From NCBI RefSeq assembly GCF_001758465.1, contig NZ_MJIC01000002.1, positions 1-64,000 of the forward strand: 64,000 bases of DNA. Direction: 5' to 3'. The notes beneath the pieces were generated by a model. It had not been told where the DNA came from, did no database searches, and saw nothing but the letters and a program-made list of their open reading frames with translations. Positions within the stretch are counted from its first letter, which is position 1. Each line of letters begins with the position of its first letter. Source of the DNA: Marisediminitalea lipolytica. Lineage in GTDB: Bacteria; Pseudomonadota; Gammaproteobacteria; Enterobacterales; Alteromonadaceae. The translations under genes and the position numbers were made by a program. Shown here piece after piece: positions 43,185-52,063 of the stretch.

Positions 43185-43682
43185 CTATTCGGCCATCAGG
43201 CCCTGAATTTCCTGCTCATATTTAGATTGCTTTTCCACATGGAAGCCTTGATGCGCAATACGCAAATTACCCGCTTTATCTATCAGGTAACTGGTTGGCA
43301 TCCCTTTCAGTTTGTAGGCTTGTGCCGACTCACCCTCGGGGTCGTAGGCCACCGGAAAATGGGCTGGCAGCTTGCTTAAAAAACTGTCTGCCAGCTTGCG
43401 TTCGCTGTCCAGATTGATGGCGATCACCGTGAACCCTTTATCGCCATATTTGGCCTGCATCTCATTCATCCAGGGAAAAGAACGCTGACAGGGTTTACAC
43501 CAGCTCGCCCAGAAATCCAGATACACCACCTGACCTTTGTAGTCCGACAAATTGACCTGCTTACTGGCAAGCTGTAATGCCAGTTCCGGGGCGGGCTGAG
43601 CGGCCATTACCGGCGCGGTGCCAGCAAGCAGCAGGCCAGCACTTAAAGTGATCGCACCGGCTAATGCACGAATAGGTCCCAT
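43185..43682 (-). CDS. Periplasmic TlpA/ResA-like thioredoxin
   Basis: The 165-residue protein has a signal peptide (1-28, VMAAQP) and an AhpC/TSA-Redoxin thioredoxin fold with the active site W61-C62-K-P-C65 in FWASWCKPCQRS. The cis-proline region KGMPTSYLI follows. It would reduce or oxidise disulfides in the periplasm. It is the first gene of the operon; a likely client is the Cys-rich tail of the DUF4266 lipoprotein or a flavinylated partner, but that is inference. CTTAAG direct repeats stand 49 bases upstream. Confidence 0.92.
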   Translation of the reverse strand: MGPIRALAGAITLSAGLLLAGTAPVMAAQPAPELALQLASKQVNLSDYKGQVVYLDFWASWCKPCQRSFPWMNEMQAKYGDKGFTVIAINLDSERKLADSFLSKLPAHFPVAYDPEGESAQAYKLKGMPTSYLIDKAGNLRIAHQGFHVEKQSKYEQEIQGLMAE

Positions 43683-43730
43683 GTTAAAATCCTGTATACA
43701 AATAATTGCCTGTCAGTGTAGAAACCAATT

Positions 43731-43771
43731 CTTAAGGCAAGCTTAAGAAACCTTAAGAATTTGCTTTTAAG
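43731..43771. promoter_or_regulatory. CTTAAG direct repeats, OmpR-family-type operator
   Basis: CTTAAG occurs at 43731-43736, 43742-43747 and 43752-43757 with gaps of 5 and 4, plus a TTTAAG at 43766-43771. CTTAAG-N5-CTTAAG is the form of PmrA/QseB-type response-regulator boxes. CTTAAG is its own complement, so the array can act toward the tlpA-like operon on the left or the LysE gene on the right. Confidence 0.6.
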
Positions 43772-43867
43772 AAGCACTTTGATGGGCGCACAGCAGGTAA
43801 TCATTGCGAAATGCTGTTATTTCTGGCAGTTTTTCGGCTTTCAGTCAGTTATCCGGATAAGTATTTA

Positions 43868-44485
43868 ATGAGTTGGGCGTTATTGTCGGTATTTATACCC
43901 ACCTTCTTTTTCGTCTCTGTTACCCCCGGCTTGTGTATGACCCTGGCGATGACGCTGGGAATGAGTATCGGCGTAAAGCGGGCAATGTGGATGATGCTTG
44001 GCGAACTTACCGGGGTAGGTCTGGTGGCAGCGCTCTCGGCCATAGGCGTGGCCGCCTTGCTGCTCAATTACCCCACCATCTTTACCTTATTTAAGTATAT
44101 CGGTGGCGCATATCTTTTTTATCTGGGCATACAGATGTGGCTTTCGCGGGGAAAAATGGCCCTTAAGGCAGAAGACGAAGGTAAGCGGGCAAGCCGGATT
44201 GAACTCATTTCTCAGGGATTCGTGACTGCCATAGCCAACCCCAAAGGCTGGGCCTTTTTTGTGGCATTGCTGCCCCCATTTATTGATGCAAGCCAGCCGC
44301 TGGCCAGACAGCTGATGAGTCTGATTGCAATTATTCTCACCCTGGAGTTTAGCTGTTTGCTGATTTATGCATCTGGCGGACGAACCCTGCGCACCCTGCT
44401 GATGAAAAGCGGCAATGTTCGCATCATGAATCGCATTGCCGGTACCCTGATGGCTGGTGTGGGTGTGTGGCTGGGGTTGGGTTAA
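43868..44485 (+). CDS. LysE/RhtB family amino-acid exporter
   Basis: The start is at MSWALLSVFIPTFFFVSVTPG, which matches the family N-terminus; a longer frame upstream overlaps the CTTAAG repeats. The 205-residue protein has six membrane helices with the SVTPGLCMTLAM motif and IANPKGWAFFVALLP in the centre. RhtB-type proteins export threonine, homoserine, lysine or similar compounds. The substrate is unknown. It stands divergent from the tlpA-like operon. Confidence 0.88.
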   Translation: MSWALLSVFIPTFFFVSVTPGLCMTLAMTLGMSIGVKRAMWMMLGELTGVGLVAALSAIGVAALLLNYPTIFTLFKYIGGAYLFYLGIQMWLSRGKMALKAEDEGKRASRIELISQGFVTAIANPKGWAFFVALLPPFIDASQPLARQLMSLIAIILTLEFSCLLIYASGGRTLRTLLMKSGNVRIMNRIAGTLMAGVGVWLGLG

Positions 44486-44502
44486 CTATACTCCAAGAGA
44501 TA

Positions 44503-45840
44503 CTACTCTCTTGTAAACTTGGGACTCTGCCCGCCTTGCCTGAGTACAAAAGCAGCGTAATCGATCCCCTTTTTATTTTGTTCAAAAAGCAACGTTATTC
44601 CCGCTGGTGCAAAGCGAAATTCAGTTGCCGAGTAAGCGGTGAGATCAAATGCTCCTTGTCCGGTCGCTTGTGCGGTTAGCTGACCGTCGCGCACCTTGAG
44701 GGTGATCTTGAGTGGGATGTCTTTTGACGCAAAAACTCCCTCATAGCTACTTAACACTTCTGTGGGCAGGGTAACCGGTTGCTGGCTAAAGTCCGGTAGT
44801 TCAAACCCGACGTCAAAGTAAATGCTCAGTACGCCGATACTGACATCGTTCAACGGATAGTTCATCCCATTAGCAGTTACTACAATGGCCGCATTATCGT
44901 TCTCGAAGTAGGCGCCCTGAGAACTGAAACCATCTATCCCGCCTGTATGGCCATAGGCAAAACGGTTATAAAACGGAATCTGGAACAAGCCGCGCCCGTA
45001 GCCCTGATTTATCTCCTGCATTTTTGCCAGAGAATCTGCTGACACCAGCTTGCCATTAAATAATCCGCTAAGAAAAACTGCCACGTCCGTCGGTGTAGAA
45101 ATAATGGCGCCGGCACCATGTGGGATACTCATATCGGTTTGCGTTGCCGGCGTCCACGCGTTGTCTTTAAACTGATAGGACATAGCCTGATTTTCTGAAA
45201 CCGCTATCGGGCCGCCGTATTCAGTTCGGCTAAGGCCAAGCTTGCTGGTAATTCGCAGTTTTAGCTGGCTGGCATAGTCCGATTCGGTAATGTCTTCAAG
45301 GATAAATCCCAGCAGTACATAGCCGCTGTTAGAATACTGAGCCTGACTACCAGGTGTAAAATCACTCTCCATGCGCTCGATAATACTGACCATTTCAGCT
45401 TTGCTTTTTGGCTGAGTCATGTAGCGCGGATAATCCGCCATATTGGTAAAGTTATGAATACCACTGCGGTGGCTGAGTAACATTGAAATAGTAATATCGT
45501 CAGCCTTCGCGACGTTTGGATAAAACTGCGAAAGCGGCGTGGTCAGGGATAACTTACCTTCTTCGATAAGCTGAAAAATCATCACCGCGGTAAACACTTT
45601 GGTGATGGAGCCAATGCGATACTGTGTGTTCTGGTTGGCCTTTGTAGCGGATCCCTTATCTGCAAAGCCAATAGCCCGCTGATAAACCGGTTCGCCGTTT
45701 TCAACGATAGCCAGCGACAACATAGCCTTATCATTGGCTTCAAGCGAACTGAGATAGCTATCGAGTTTAGCCGTGTCAAACGATTGAGCCACCGCCCCAT
45801 AGGCAACAACGAATAACAGTAAAATGATAATCCTGCGCAT
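44503..45840 (-). CDS. Exported serine hydrolase, beta-lactamase class C fold
   Basis: The 445-residue protein has a signal peptide (1-18) and a beta-lactamase/PBP domain. The catalytic S-x-x-K is SITK in YRIGSITKVFTAVMIFQL (near residue 77). YSN is in AQYSNSGYVLLG, and the third motif HTGG is near residue 298. A C-terminal lipocalin-like extension follows from about residue 350. Most such proteins are D-aminopeptidases or esterases and not antibiotic-degrading lactamases. Convergent with the LysE gene. Confidence 0.9.
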   Translation of the reverse strand: MRRIIILLLFVVAYGAVAQSFDTAKLDSYLSSLEANDKAMLSLAIVENGEPVYQRAIGFADKGSATKANQNTQYRIGSITKVFTAVMIFQLIEEGKLSLTTPLSQFYPNVAKADDITISMLLSHRSGIHNFTNMADYPRYMTQPKSKAEMVSIIERMESDFTPGSQAQYSNSGYVLLGFILEDITESDYASQLKLRITSKLGLSRTEYGGPIAVSENQAMSYQFKDNAWTPATQTDMSIPHGAGAIISTPTDVAVFLSGLFNGKLVSADSLAKMQEINQGYGRGLFQIPFYNRFAYGHTGGIDGFSSQGAYFENDNAAIVVTANGMNYPLNDVSIGVLSIYFDVGFELPDFSQQPVTLPTEVLSSYEGVFASKDIPLKITLKVRDGQLTAQATGQGAFDLTAYSATEFRFAPAGITLLFEQNKKGIDYAAFVLRQGGQSPKFTRE

Positions 45841-45967
45841 TACTTTTCCTTAGCTATGGCCTTACTTCTTGCCGGACAAGCAGTAAAAAGCCGGTAACAT
45901 CCTGTTTTATTACGGTAATTTCATATCTCTGGACATTTGCCCGTCGACTTACACTACCATAAAATGC

Positions 45968-46345
45968 TCAGGCCATCGAATGCAGGCCAAACATATTGCC
46001 TTCGGTGTCTTTTGCCAGGGTCACAAAGCCATAATCGCCAATATCAAACTTAGGCCGGATAACAACGCCACCCGCGGCCTCAATGCGGGCTTCTTCTACT
46101 GCACAAGCATCACAGGCAAAGTAAACCAACACACTGTTCTGGCCGGCTGGCATATCTGCCATCCAAACCAAAGCACCTGATGCGCCGTACGCGTCCATTT
46201 GAGAAGGGAACGCTTTCATCTTTAATGAAGTTTCGGAAGGGTCGACAAGATCGGTAAATTCAACGTCCAGCATAGCGCTGTAAAACGCACAGGCCCGGTC
46301 CATGTTGTCGACGTAAATTTCAAACCAGCTGATGGGATTTTTCAT
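45968..46345 (-). CDS. VOC family protein
   Basis: A 125-residue single VOC domain: ISWFEIYVDNMDRACAFYSAMLDVEF at the N-terminus, VYFACDACAVEEARIEAAGG in the middle and GFVTLAKDTEGNMFGLHSM at the C-terminus. E is at the last metal position. It resembles proteins annotated as lactoylglutathione-lyase-like or glyoxalase/bleomycin-resistance, and the exact reaction is unknown. Unlike the VOC gene at 32.6 kb in sequence. Confidence 0.85.
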   Translation of the reverse strand: MKNPISWFEIYVDNMDRACAFYSAMLDVEFTDLVDPSETSLKMKAFPSQMDAYGASGALVWMADMPAGQNSVLVYFACDACAVEEARIEAAGGVVIRPKFDIGDYGFVTLAKDTEGNMFGLHSMA

Positions 46346-46422
46346 TAAGTGCCTGCCTGAATGATTGTGGGTAACTTACTCAGGCTAGCACACTTTTTAA
46401 AACGCACTATAGCCATTGTTGG

Positions 46423-46908
46423 TTAATAAGGATGAACCGCTTCGCCCTGCATACTGTAGCCTGCTGCGGCAATATCACTGCTGTAGCGAACAGTCGAAAA
46501 TACCCCTTCAACCCATACTGCGTCATACAGGTTTTCTACCGGTACACCCTCGTTCATTTTTACGTACACAATCTGATTAGAGGCCGGAGGCGGAACATGA
46601 ATACAGGCCCCAAAAAACGGCACCAGTAAAAATTCGGTAGTGAGCTCAGCGGTACCTTCCAGGGGCACGATAAAGCCGGGAATTTTAATCCGCTGGCCAT
46701 TATAAATATCCACTACCGGGGCGTTGGGTTGTAGCTGTGCCATTTTATTGTTGTGATCGGTCGCTTCCTGGGGTGCCAGTTCATTAAAATCCGGCGGAAC
46801 CAGGTCTTCCCAGTATACTTCTTTTATTTCTGCGGCCTGCAAAACACCAGCCAGACAAGTAAACAAAACTGTGGCTAGTAAAAACCGCCATTGCATCAAT
46901 CGCAGCAT
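46423..46908 (-). CDS. Exported DUF3299 family protein
   Basis: The start is the ATG after TTGGAGAATCT. The 161-residue protein has a signal peptide (1-24, GVLQA) and the DUF3299 core: YWEDLVPPDFN, VDIYNGQRIKIPGFIVPLEG, FLLVPFFGACIHVPPPASNQIV. The last segment, with conserved Cys and His, suggests a metal or haem-related site. In other bacteria such genes lie near metal or ABC-export genes. The function is unknown. It follows ppa on the same strand, after a terminator. Confidence 0.83.
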   Translation of the reverse strand: MLRLMQWRFLLATVLFTCLAGVLQAAEIKEVYWEDLVPPDFNELAPQEATDHNNKMAQLQPNAPVVDIYNGQRIKIPGFIVPLEGTAELTTEFLLVPFFGACIHVPPPASNQIVYVKMNEGVPVENLYDAVWVEGVFSTVRYSSDIAAAGYSMQGEAVHPY

Positions 46909-46921
46909 AGATTCTCCAAAC

Positions 46922-46948
46922 AAAAAAGGCCCGACGAATCGAGCCTTT
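46922..46948 (-). terminator. ppa terminator
   Basis: A 10-bp stem with one G-T pair (46925-46934 and 46939-46948) and a T run on the minus strand, just after the ppa stop. Confidence 0.8.
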
Positions 46949-46967
46949 GTATTTTTAAGCCTGATGC

Positions 46968-47501
46968 TTATTTTTCAGCTTCGTAACGTTCAACGCTTGA
47001 TACGATTTCAGCTTTAGCGGCAGCGGCATCACCCCAACCGTCGATCTTAACCCACTTGCCTTCTTCTAAGTCTTTGTAGTGCTCAAAGAAGTGCTCGATT
47101 TGCTTAAGCAGCAGAGGCTCAACGTCAGTGGTTTCAAACACTTTGCGATACAGGGTAGACAGCTTGTCGATTGGCACAGCCAGAACTTTAGCGTCTTTGC
47201 CTGACTCGTCGGTCATGTTTAATACGCCGATTGGACGGCACTTGATCACAGAACCCGCCAGCAGAGGGAAAGGAGTAATAACCAGTACGTCTACCGGGTC
47301 ACCGTCTTCAGACAGGGTGTTGTTTACATAACCGTAGTTAGTTGGGTAGTGCATGCACGTCGCCATAAAACGGTCAACGAAGATAGCACCAGTGTCTTTG
47401 TCTACTTCGTATTTTACCGGATCAGCGTGAGCCGGGATTTCAATGATTACGTTCACTTCGTCAGGCAGTTTTTTACCTGCAGGTACGGCGTTTAAGCTCA
47501 T
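46968..47501 (-). CDS. ppa: Inorganic pyrophosphatase, family I
   Basis: The 177-residue protein matches E. coli Ppa in length and sequence. [25 protein letters not shown] has the substrate-binding residues, and [26 protein letters not shown] is the D-x-DPxD metal signature. [11 protein letters not shown] closes the active site. It hydrolyses pyrophosphate to phosphate in the cytoplasm and pulls biosynthetic reactions forward. It has its own terminator. Confidence 0.98.
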   Translation of the reverse strand: MSLNAVPAGKKLPDEVNVIIEIPAHADPVKYEVDKDTGAIFVDRFMATCMHYPTNYGYVNNTLSEDGDPVDVLVITPFPLLAGSVIKCRPIGVLNMTDESGKDAKVLAVPIDKLSTLYRKVFETTDVEPLLLKQIEHFFEHYKDLEEGKWVKIDGWGDAAAAKAEIVSSVERYEAEK

Positions 47502-47555
47502 ACGGGGTTGTCCTTTCGTTAATTATGAAATTGCGTCAAGTATAAGGCTAACGGA

Positions 47556-47590
47556 TAAAAATAAAAACCTGTTGCCCGACGTATCGGGCA
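47556..47590 (-). terminator. fbp terminator
   Basis: TGCCCGA/TCGGGCA (47573-47579, 47584-47590) with a four-base loop. The minus-strand tail is T-rich (A runs at 47556-47567). Confidence 0.75.
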
Positions 47591-47616
47591 TACTTAAGTT
47601 TATTTTAACTAACCAA

Positions 47617-48585
47617 TTAGTCGTAATAGCTCAGACAAGCTTCGACTTCGGCTTTTGAACCAATTATTACAGGTACACGCTGGTGAATTTCTTCCGGCAT
47701 AACTTCCATAATGCGACCTTCGCCGGTTGATGCCAGACCACCCGCCTGCTCCATCAAAAATGCCATTGGGTTGGCTTCATAAAGCAAACGCAGTTTGCCC
47801 GGTTTGCCTGGATCACGGTTGTCATAAGGGTACATAAAAATACCACCACGACATAGCAAACGGTGAATATCACCCACCATGGCTGCCACCCAGCGCATGT
47901 TGTAGTTTTTCTCACGCGGACCATCTTTACCGGCCAGCAGATCCGCCACATAGTTTTGCATTGGCTTTTCCCAGTGACGCTGGTTTGATGCGTTAATGGA
48001 AAATTCAGACGTTTCTTCCGGCACCTGAATGTTCGGGTGAGTTAGCAGGAAACCACCGTGGGTTTTATCCAGCGTGTAGATATGCGTGCCTTTACCTGTG
48101 GTCATCGCCAGCATGGTCGACGGACCATACAGCACATAACCGGCCGCAACCATTTGACTGCCCGGCTGCAAAAAGGCTGAAGGATCATCAGGCTCCATCC
48201 ATTGCGGCGCATGCGCAATCGAGAAGATGGTACCAATTAAGCTGTTAATTTCGGTATTCGATGAACCATCCAGCGGATCAAAACTTACCAGGTACTTACC
48301 ATCGGGATGGCAAGGTACCACGTCATCTTCCTCTTCCGAGGAGATGGCTTTTACATAACCCGATTCTTTGAGGATATCCTTAAGAATTTGATTTGAAATC
48401 ACATCCAGTTTCTTTTGTGTCTCACCCTGAACGTTTTCGCTCAGTGTGGAACCCAAAACGCCCGCCAGAGCGCCCTGACTTACGCGGAACGAAATCTCCT
48501 TACAGCCCGCCAGCAGTGTGCGGATAAGCAGAATAAGTTCTAGCGGAGCGCCATCTTGTTGCATTTGTGAATTAAGTCTTTTCAT
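47617..48585 (-). CDS. fbp: Fructose-1,6-bisphosphatase, class 1
   Basis: The 322-residue enzyme has the class-1 landmarks: AISSEEEDD and [11 protein letters not shown] for metals and substrate, [31 protein letters not shown], and the catalytic segment [23 protein letters not shown]. It removes the C1 phosphate in gluconeogenesis. Together with pckA it completes the key irreversible gluconeogenic steps seen in this window, useful for growth on acids or aromatics. It is divergent from mpl. Confidence 0.98.
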   Translation of the reverse strand: MKRLNSQMQQDGAPLELILLIRTLLAGCKEISFRVSQGALAGVLGSTLSENVQGETQKKLDVISNQILKDILKESGYVKAISSEEEDDVVPCHPDGKYLVSFDPLDGSSNTEINSLIGTIFSIAHAPQWMEPDDPSAFLQPGSQMVAAGYVLYGPSTMLAMTTGKGTHIYTLDKTHGGFLLTHPNIQVPEETSEFSINASNQRHWEKPMQNYVADLLAGKDGPREKNYNMRWVAAMVGDIHRLLCRGGIFMYPYDNRDPGKPGKLRLLYEANPMAFLMEQAGGLASTGEGRIMEVMPEEIHQRVPVIIGSKAEVEACLSYYD

Positions 48586-48801
48586 GGTTTATGTAAGCCT
48601 TTTTTTCTATGTAGGGTGTTGTCGCACTATACGGGTAGATAATGCCGGTTCTCTCCGTTGCCGCAGGGCAGCAATTGAACCATGAGCAAGTTGCTCTGGT
48701 TAGATTGTAAACTGACTCTCCCCCGAAAGGAAATCAGATGTTTAGGCAACAGGTTACGCATCTGGTAAAGTGGGCGGATTGAAATTAGCGCAGGACATGT
48801 A

Positions 48802-50154
48802 ATGCACGTACACATTTTGGGAATTTGTGGCAGTTTTATGGGCGGTATCGCTGCAATTGCCAAATCACTGGGTCACAAGGTAACCGGCTCAGACCGCAAT
48901 GTTTATCCACCAATGAGTACTCAGCTGGAAGCGCTGGGGATTACCCTGACCGAAGGTTATGACCCGGCCCAGTTTGACCCGGCCCCTGATATGGTGATTA
49001 TTGGTAATGCCATGTCCCGTGGTAACCCGGCGGTAGAATACGTGCTGGATCGCAACCTGCCCTACACCAGCGGCCCGCAGTGGCTACTGGATAATTTACT
49101 GACTGAGCGCTGGGTAATCGGTGTATCGGGTACCCACGGCAAAACCACCACCTCCTCAATGGTGGCCTGGATTCTGGAATTTGCCGGGCTCGAGCCGGGT
49201 TTTCTGATTGGCGGTATCCCGCAAAACTTTGGTATTTCGGCCCGGGTTGGTCAAAGCCCGTTCTTTGTAATAGAAGCCGACGAATACGACAGCGCCTTCT
49301 TTGATAAGCGCTCCAAGTTTGTCCATTACCGTCCGCGCACCCTGGTGATGAACAATTTAGAGTTCGATCATGCGGACATTTTCGCCGATTTAGCGGCCAT
49401 CCAAACACAATTTCATCATTTGGTGCGAACGGTTCCGGCCACCGGCCTGGTGTTATCGCCGGATAGTGATGACAACCTCGCAGCGGTGCTGGATAAAGGC
49501 TGCTGGAGCGAGCAACAGTATTTAGGCCGTCACTGGCATGCAGAGCTAATTAATCCCGACGGTTCATCGTTTAAGGTGTTCTATCTGGATGAGCAGGTGG
49601 GCACGGTTAACTGGGAGCTGCTCGGCCAGCACAACGTGGATAACGCGCTAATGGCCATTGCCGCCGCTCATCATGCCGGCGTCACTCTGCCCGACGCCAT
49701 AGCTGCACTCAGCGAATTCGTGAATGTGAAGCGGCGCATGGAAATTCGCGGCTGTGTTAAAGATATCACGGTCTATGATGACTTTGCGCATCACCCTACC
49801 GCCATTAAAACCACCCTTGACGGCCTGCGTAAAAAGGTCGGCGATGCCCGTATTATTGGCGTGCTGGAACCCCGTTCCAACACCATGAAGATGGGCATCC
49901 ATAAGGATGTGCTGGTTGATTCCTGGCAGGAAGCCGATGAAGTGTTGCTGTTTGAACCGGATAATCTTGGCTGGTCCATGGCGCAGCTGGCCAAGCAAAG
50001 CAGCACACCCACACAGGTATTTCGTAGCGTAGATGCTATCATTCATCAGTTAGCCACTATGCTACAGCCGGGCGATCATGTATTAATCATGAGTAACGGC
50101 GGTTTTGGTGGGATCCATAACAAGCTGCTGGATGTATTAGCGGGTAAAGCCTGA
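48802..50154 (+). CDS. mpl: UDP-MurNAc:L-alanyl-gamma-D-glutamyl-meso-diaminopimelate ligase
   Basis: The 450-residue protein is a Mur ligase with [15 protein letters not shown] at the N-terminus. The ATP loop is [14 protein letters not shown] (near residue 110) and [20 protein letters not shown] is the central motif. GHNVDN-like [13 protein letters not shown] and [15 protein letters not shown] complete the active site. Mpl reattaches recycled murein tripeptide to UDP-MurNAc. Family length is about 450-460. Next gene ubiX follows after 8 bases. Confidence 0.97.
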   Translation: MHVHILGICGSFMGGIAAIAKSLGHKVTGSDRNVYPPMSTQLEALGITLTEGYDPAQFDPAPDMVIIGNAMSRGNPAVEYVLDRNLPYTSGPQWLLDNLLTERWVIGVSGTHGKTTTSSMVAWILEFAGLEPGFLIGGIPQNFGISARVGQSPFFVIEADEYDSAFFDKRSKFVHYRPRTLVMNNLEFDHADIFADLAAIQTQFHHLVRTVPATGLVLSPDSDDNLAAVLDKGCWSEQQYLGRHWHAELINPDGSSFKVFYLDEQVGTVNWELLGQHNVDNALMAIAAAHHAGVTLPDAIAALSEFVNVKRRMEIRGCVKDITVYDDFAHHPTAIKTTLDGLRKKVGDARIIGVLEPRSNTMKMGIHKDVLVDSWQEADEVLLFEPDNLGWSMAQLAKQSSTPTQVFRSVDAIIHQLATMLQPGDHVLIMSNGGFGGIHNKLLDVLAGKA

Positions 50155-50162
50155 GAGTAGCC

Positions 50163-50774
50163 ATGAAAAAATCCATTACCTTAGCCATAACCGGCGCATC
50201 CGGTGCTCCTTACGCTCTGCGACTGCTGGAGCAGCTGGTCGCGGCACAATACGATGTGTTCGTATTAATTTCCTCTGCAGCCAGAGTGGTGTTCGCCACC
50301 GAAGAAGACGTTAAAATTCCGGCCCAGCCAGAAGCGGCCAGTGCGTTTTTTACTGAGCGTTTTAACGCCAGTCCCGGCCAGATCAGAGTGTGCGGTAAAG
50401 AAGAATGGTTTTCGCCGGTTGCCTCTGGTTCGGCAGCGCCTAAACAAATGGTGGTCTGCCCCTGCTCTACTGGCACGCTGTCGTCTATTGCAGTAGGCGC
50501 CTGCGATAATCTGATTGAACGCGCAGCCGATGTGGTACTAAAAGAACGCGGCCAGCTGATTCTGGTGACCCGCGAAATGCCGCTATCCAGTATTCATTTA
50601 GAGAACATGCTTAAACTGTCACAAATGGGCGCTACAATTATGCCCGCCTCGCCGGGATTCTATCACCAACCCAAAGAAATCAGTGACTTAATTGATTTCG
50701 TCGTGGCCCGTATTCTTGACCATCTGGGTGTTGATCAGGCACTGATGGCGCGTTGGGGCTATCAGAATCAGTAA
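50163..50774 (+). CDS. ubiX: Flavin prenyltransferase
   Basis: The 203-residue flavoprotein has the UbiX motifs: [15 protein letters not shown], the FMN-binding [17 protein letters not shown], and [20 protein letters not shown]. It makes prenylated FMN for UbiD-type decarboxylases, needed in ubiquinone synthesis and in some aromatic-acid decarboxylations. The gene lies 8 bases after mpl, a conserved neighbour pair in gammaproteobacteria. Confidence 0.97.
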   Translation: MKKSITLAITGASGAPYALRLLEQLVAAQYDVFVLISSAARVVFATEEDVKIPAQPEAASAFFTERFNASPGQIRVCGKEEWFSPVASGSAAPKQMVVCPCSTGTLSSIAVGACDNLIERAADVVLKERGQLILVTREMPLSSIHLENMLKLSQMGATIMPASPGFYHQPKEISDLIDFVVARILDHLGVDQALMARWGYQNQ

Positions 50775-50807
50775 TTCGAAGGATTTATTTTGCAAAGGAA
50801 AATAACA

Positions 50808-51605
50808 ATGAAAACACGCGCTAAACACGCCCCTATTGCACTGCTGTTGCTGGCCTCATCAGTAATGAGCCTGCCCGCCTTTGGCTGGGGCCAAATTGGT
50901 CACAGGGTCAGCGGAGAGATTGCCGAACGCCATTTAAATGATAACGCCAAACAGCAGGTGGAGGCCATTTTAGGCATCGAATCGCTGGCTGAAGCCGCTA
51001 CCTACCCTGATGATATGCGTTCCCATCCATCTGAGTTTTGGCGCAAAACTGCATCGCCCTGGCATTATGTTACAGTGCCGGAAGGTAAGCACTATCATGA
51101 CGTTAAAGCGCCAGAGCAAGGCGACGCCTACACGGCTTTAGAAACCTTTACCGCTACATTAAAAAATCCAGCGGCTTCACTTGAAGATAAGCAACTGGCA
51201 CTGCGTTTTATTGTGCATATTATTGGCGACCTGCATCAGCCTCTTCATGCTGGCAACGGTACCGATCGTGGTGGCAACGACGTTAAAGTACGATTCTTCT
51301 GGCAGGATTCCAATTTGCACCGGGTGTGGGATTCACAGCTGATTGCGCAAAAAGAACTGTCTTATACGGAATGGACAAACTGGCTGGATAAACGTATTAC
51401 ACCGGCAGATGTTACGGCATGGCACTCAACCAAACCAGAAGACTGGATCACCGAGAGTGCTGAGATTCGGGATACCATCTATCCCAAGGATGCCAACAAA
51501 ATGGCTTATGATTATTTATACAACCACATGCCAACCGTAAAACGCCGTTTGCAACAGGCCGGCGTCCGCATTGCGCTGTATCTGAACGACGTATTTGCTG
51601 AATAA
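50808..51605 (+). CDS. Exported S1/P1-type nuclease
   Basis: The start is the ATG after AAAGGAAAATAAC. The 265-residue protein has a signal peptide cut before a tryptophan (PAFG-WGQIGH), which in this family serves as the N-terminal zinc ligand, W27, with H32. Further zinc ligands are in YPDDMR, SPWHYV, HIIGDLHQPLHAG and GNDVKV. Members cleave single-stranded DNA and RNA, sometimes as 3'-nucleotidases. A secreted phosphate-scavenging or predatory use is plausible. It follows ubiX by 33 bases. Confidence 0.92.
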   Translation: MKTRAKHAPIALLLLASSVMSLPAFGWGQIGHRVSGEIAERHLNDNAKQQVEAILGIESLAEAATYPDDMRSHPSEFWRKTASPWHYVTVPEGKHYHDVKAPEQGDAYTALETFTATLKNPAASLEDKQLALRFIVHIIGDLHQPLHAGNGTDRGGNDVKVRFFWQDSNLHRVWDSQLIAQKELSYTEWTNWLDKRITPADVTAWHSTKPEDWITESAEIRDTIYPKDANKMAYDYLYNHMPTVKRRLQQAGVRIALYLNDVFAE

Positions 51606-51623
51606 GTTTAACAATCCGCTGTT

Positions 51624-51658
51624 AAAAAAGGCCGGTAGGTTTATCACCTGTCCGGCCT
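51624..51658 (-). terminator. Terminator of the S41 peptidase/lipoprotein pair
   Basis: AGGCCGG/CCGGCCT arms (51629-51635, 51652-51658) around a loop that holds AGGT/ACCT, followed by a T6 run on the minus strand. Confidence 0.7.
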
Positions 51659-51676
51659 CAAACATCCGCTGATTTA

Positions 51677-52063
51677 CTACAGCGCCGTATCGCAGGTTAT
51701 TCCGTTAAGCAGCACTTTCTGACTGGTGCGCTCATTCTGCAACCAACAATCCTGCCCCTGTTTTAGCAAAGAAAAGCTATAAACGGCGTTATTGTGTCTT
51801 CCCTCAATGGGATTTCCCTGATTATCAAGGTGCTCCCGACGCTCAATGCTAACCGAAGACGAATCGGTAAAGGCATTATCGGCCAGCGTTACTTTCACGC
51901 CGCCAAACCAGTCACTGATCACCGTTTCCAACTGCTGTTTTTGTGATGTACTAAGTGCAGTCACCGTAGCGGGCTGAGCCGGCTGAACGCTGGTTGGCGC
52001 GCAACCACTGGCTAATGCCAGGCTCACGCAGCCGATTAACGCCTTAACATTTAAGCGTTGCAT
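51677..52063 (-). CDS. Small lipoprotein of unknown function
   Basis: A 128-residue protein with a lipobox (LASGC, C21) and a proline/threonine-rich linker. A beta-strand domain follows, with SSVSIERREHLDNQGNPIEG, VYSFSLLKQGQDCWLQN and a final GITCDTAL; the two last cysteines may be bonded. No family was recognised. The start overlaps the stop of the S41 peptidase gene (TAATG), so it is translationally coupled and possibly helps that peptidase or acts at the same site. Confidence 0.75.
   Translation of the reverse strand: MQRLNVKALIGCVSLALASGCAPTSVQPAQPATVTALSTSQKQQLETVISDWFGGVKVTLADNAFTDSSSVSIERREHLDNQGNPIEGRHNNAVYSFSLLKQGQDCWLQNERTSQKVLLNGITCDTAL

Noticed and set aside
44494..44513. CAAGAGA/TCTCTTG inverted repeat as a terminator between the LysE and beta-lactamase genes
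   Set aside because: It lies across the end of the coding sequence and has no T run; probably coincidental.
44503..45840. True antibiotic-degrading class C beta-lactamase
   Set aside because: It has the fold and SxxK/YxN motifs but carries a C-terminal extension and an HTGG third motif typical of peptidase or esterase relatives; resistance cannot be claimed.
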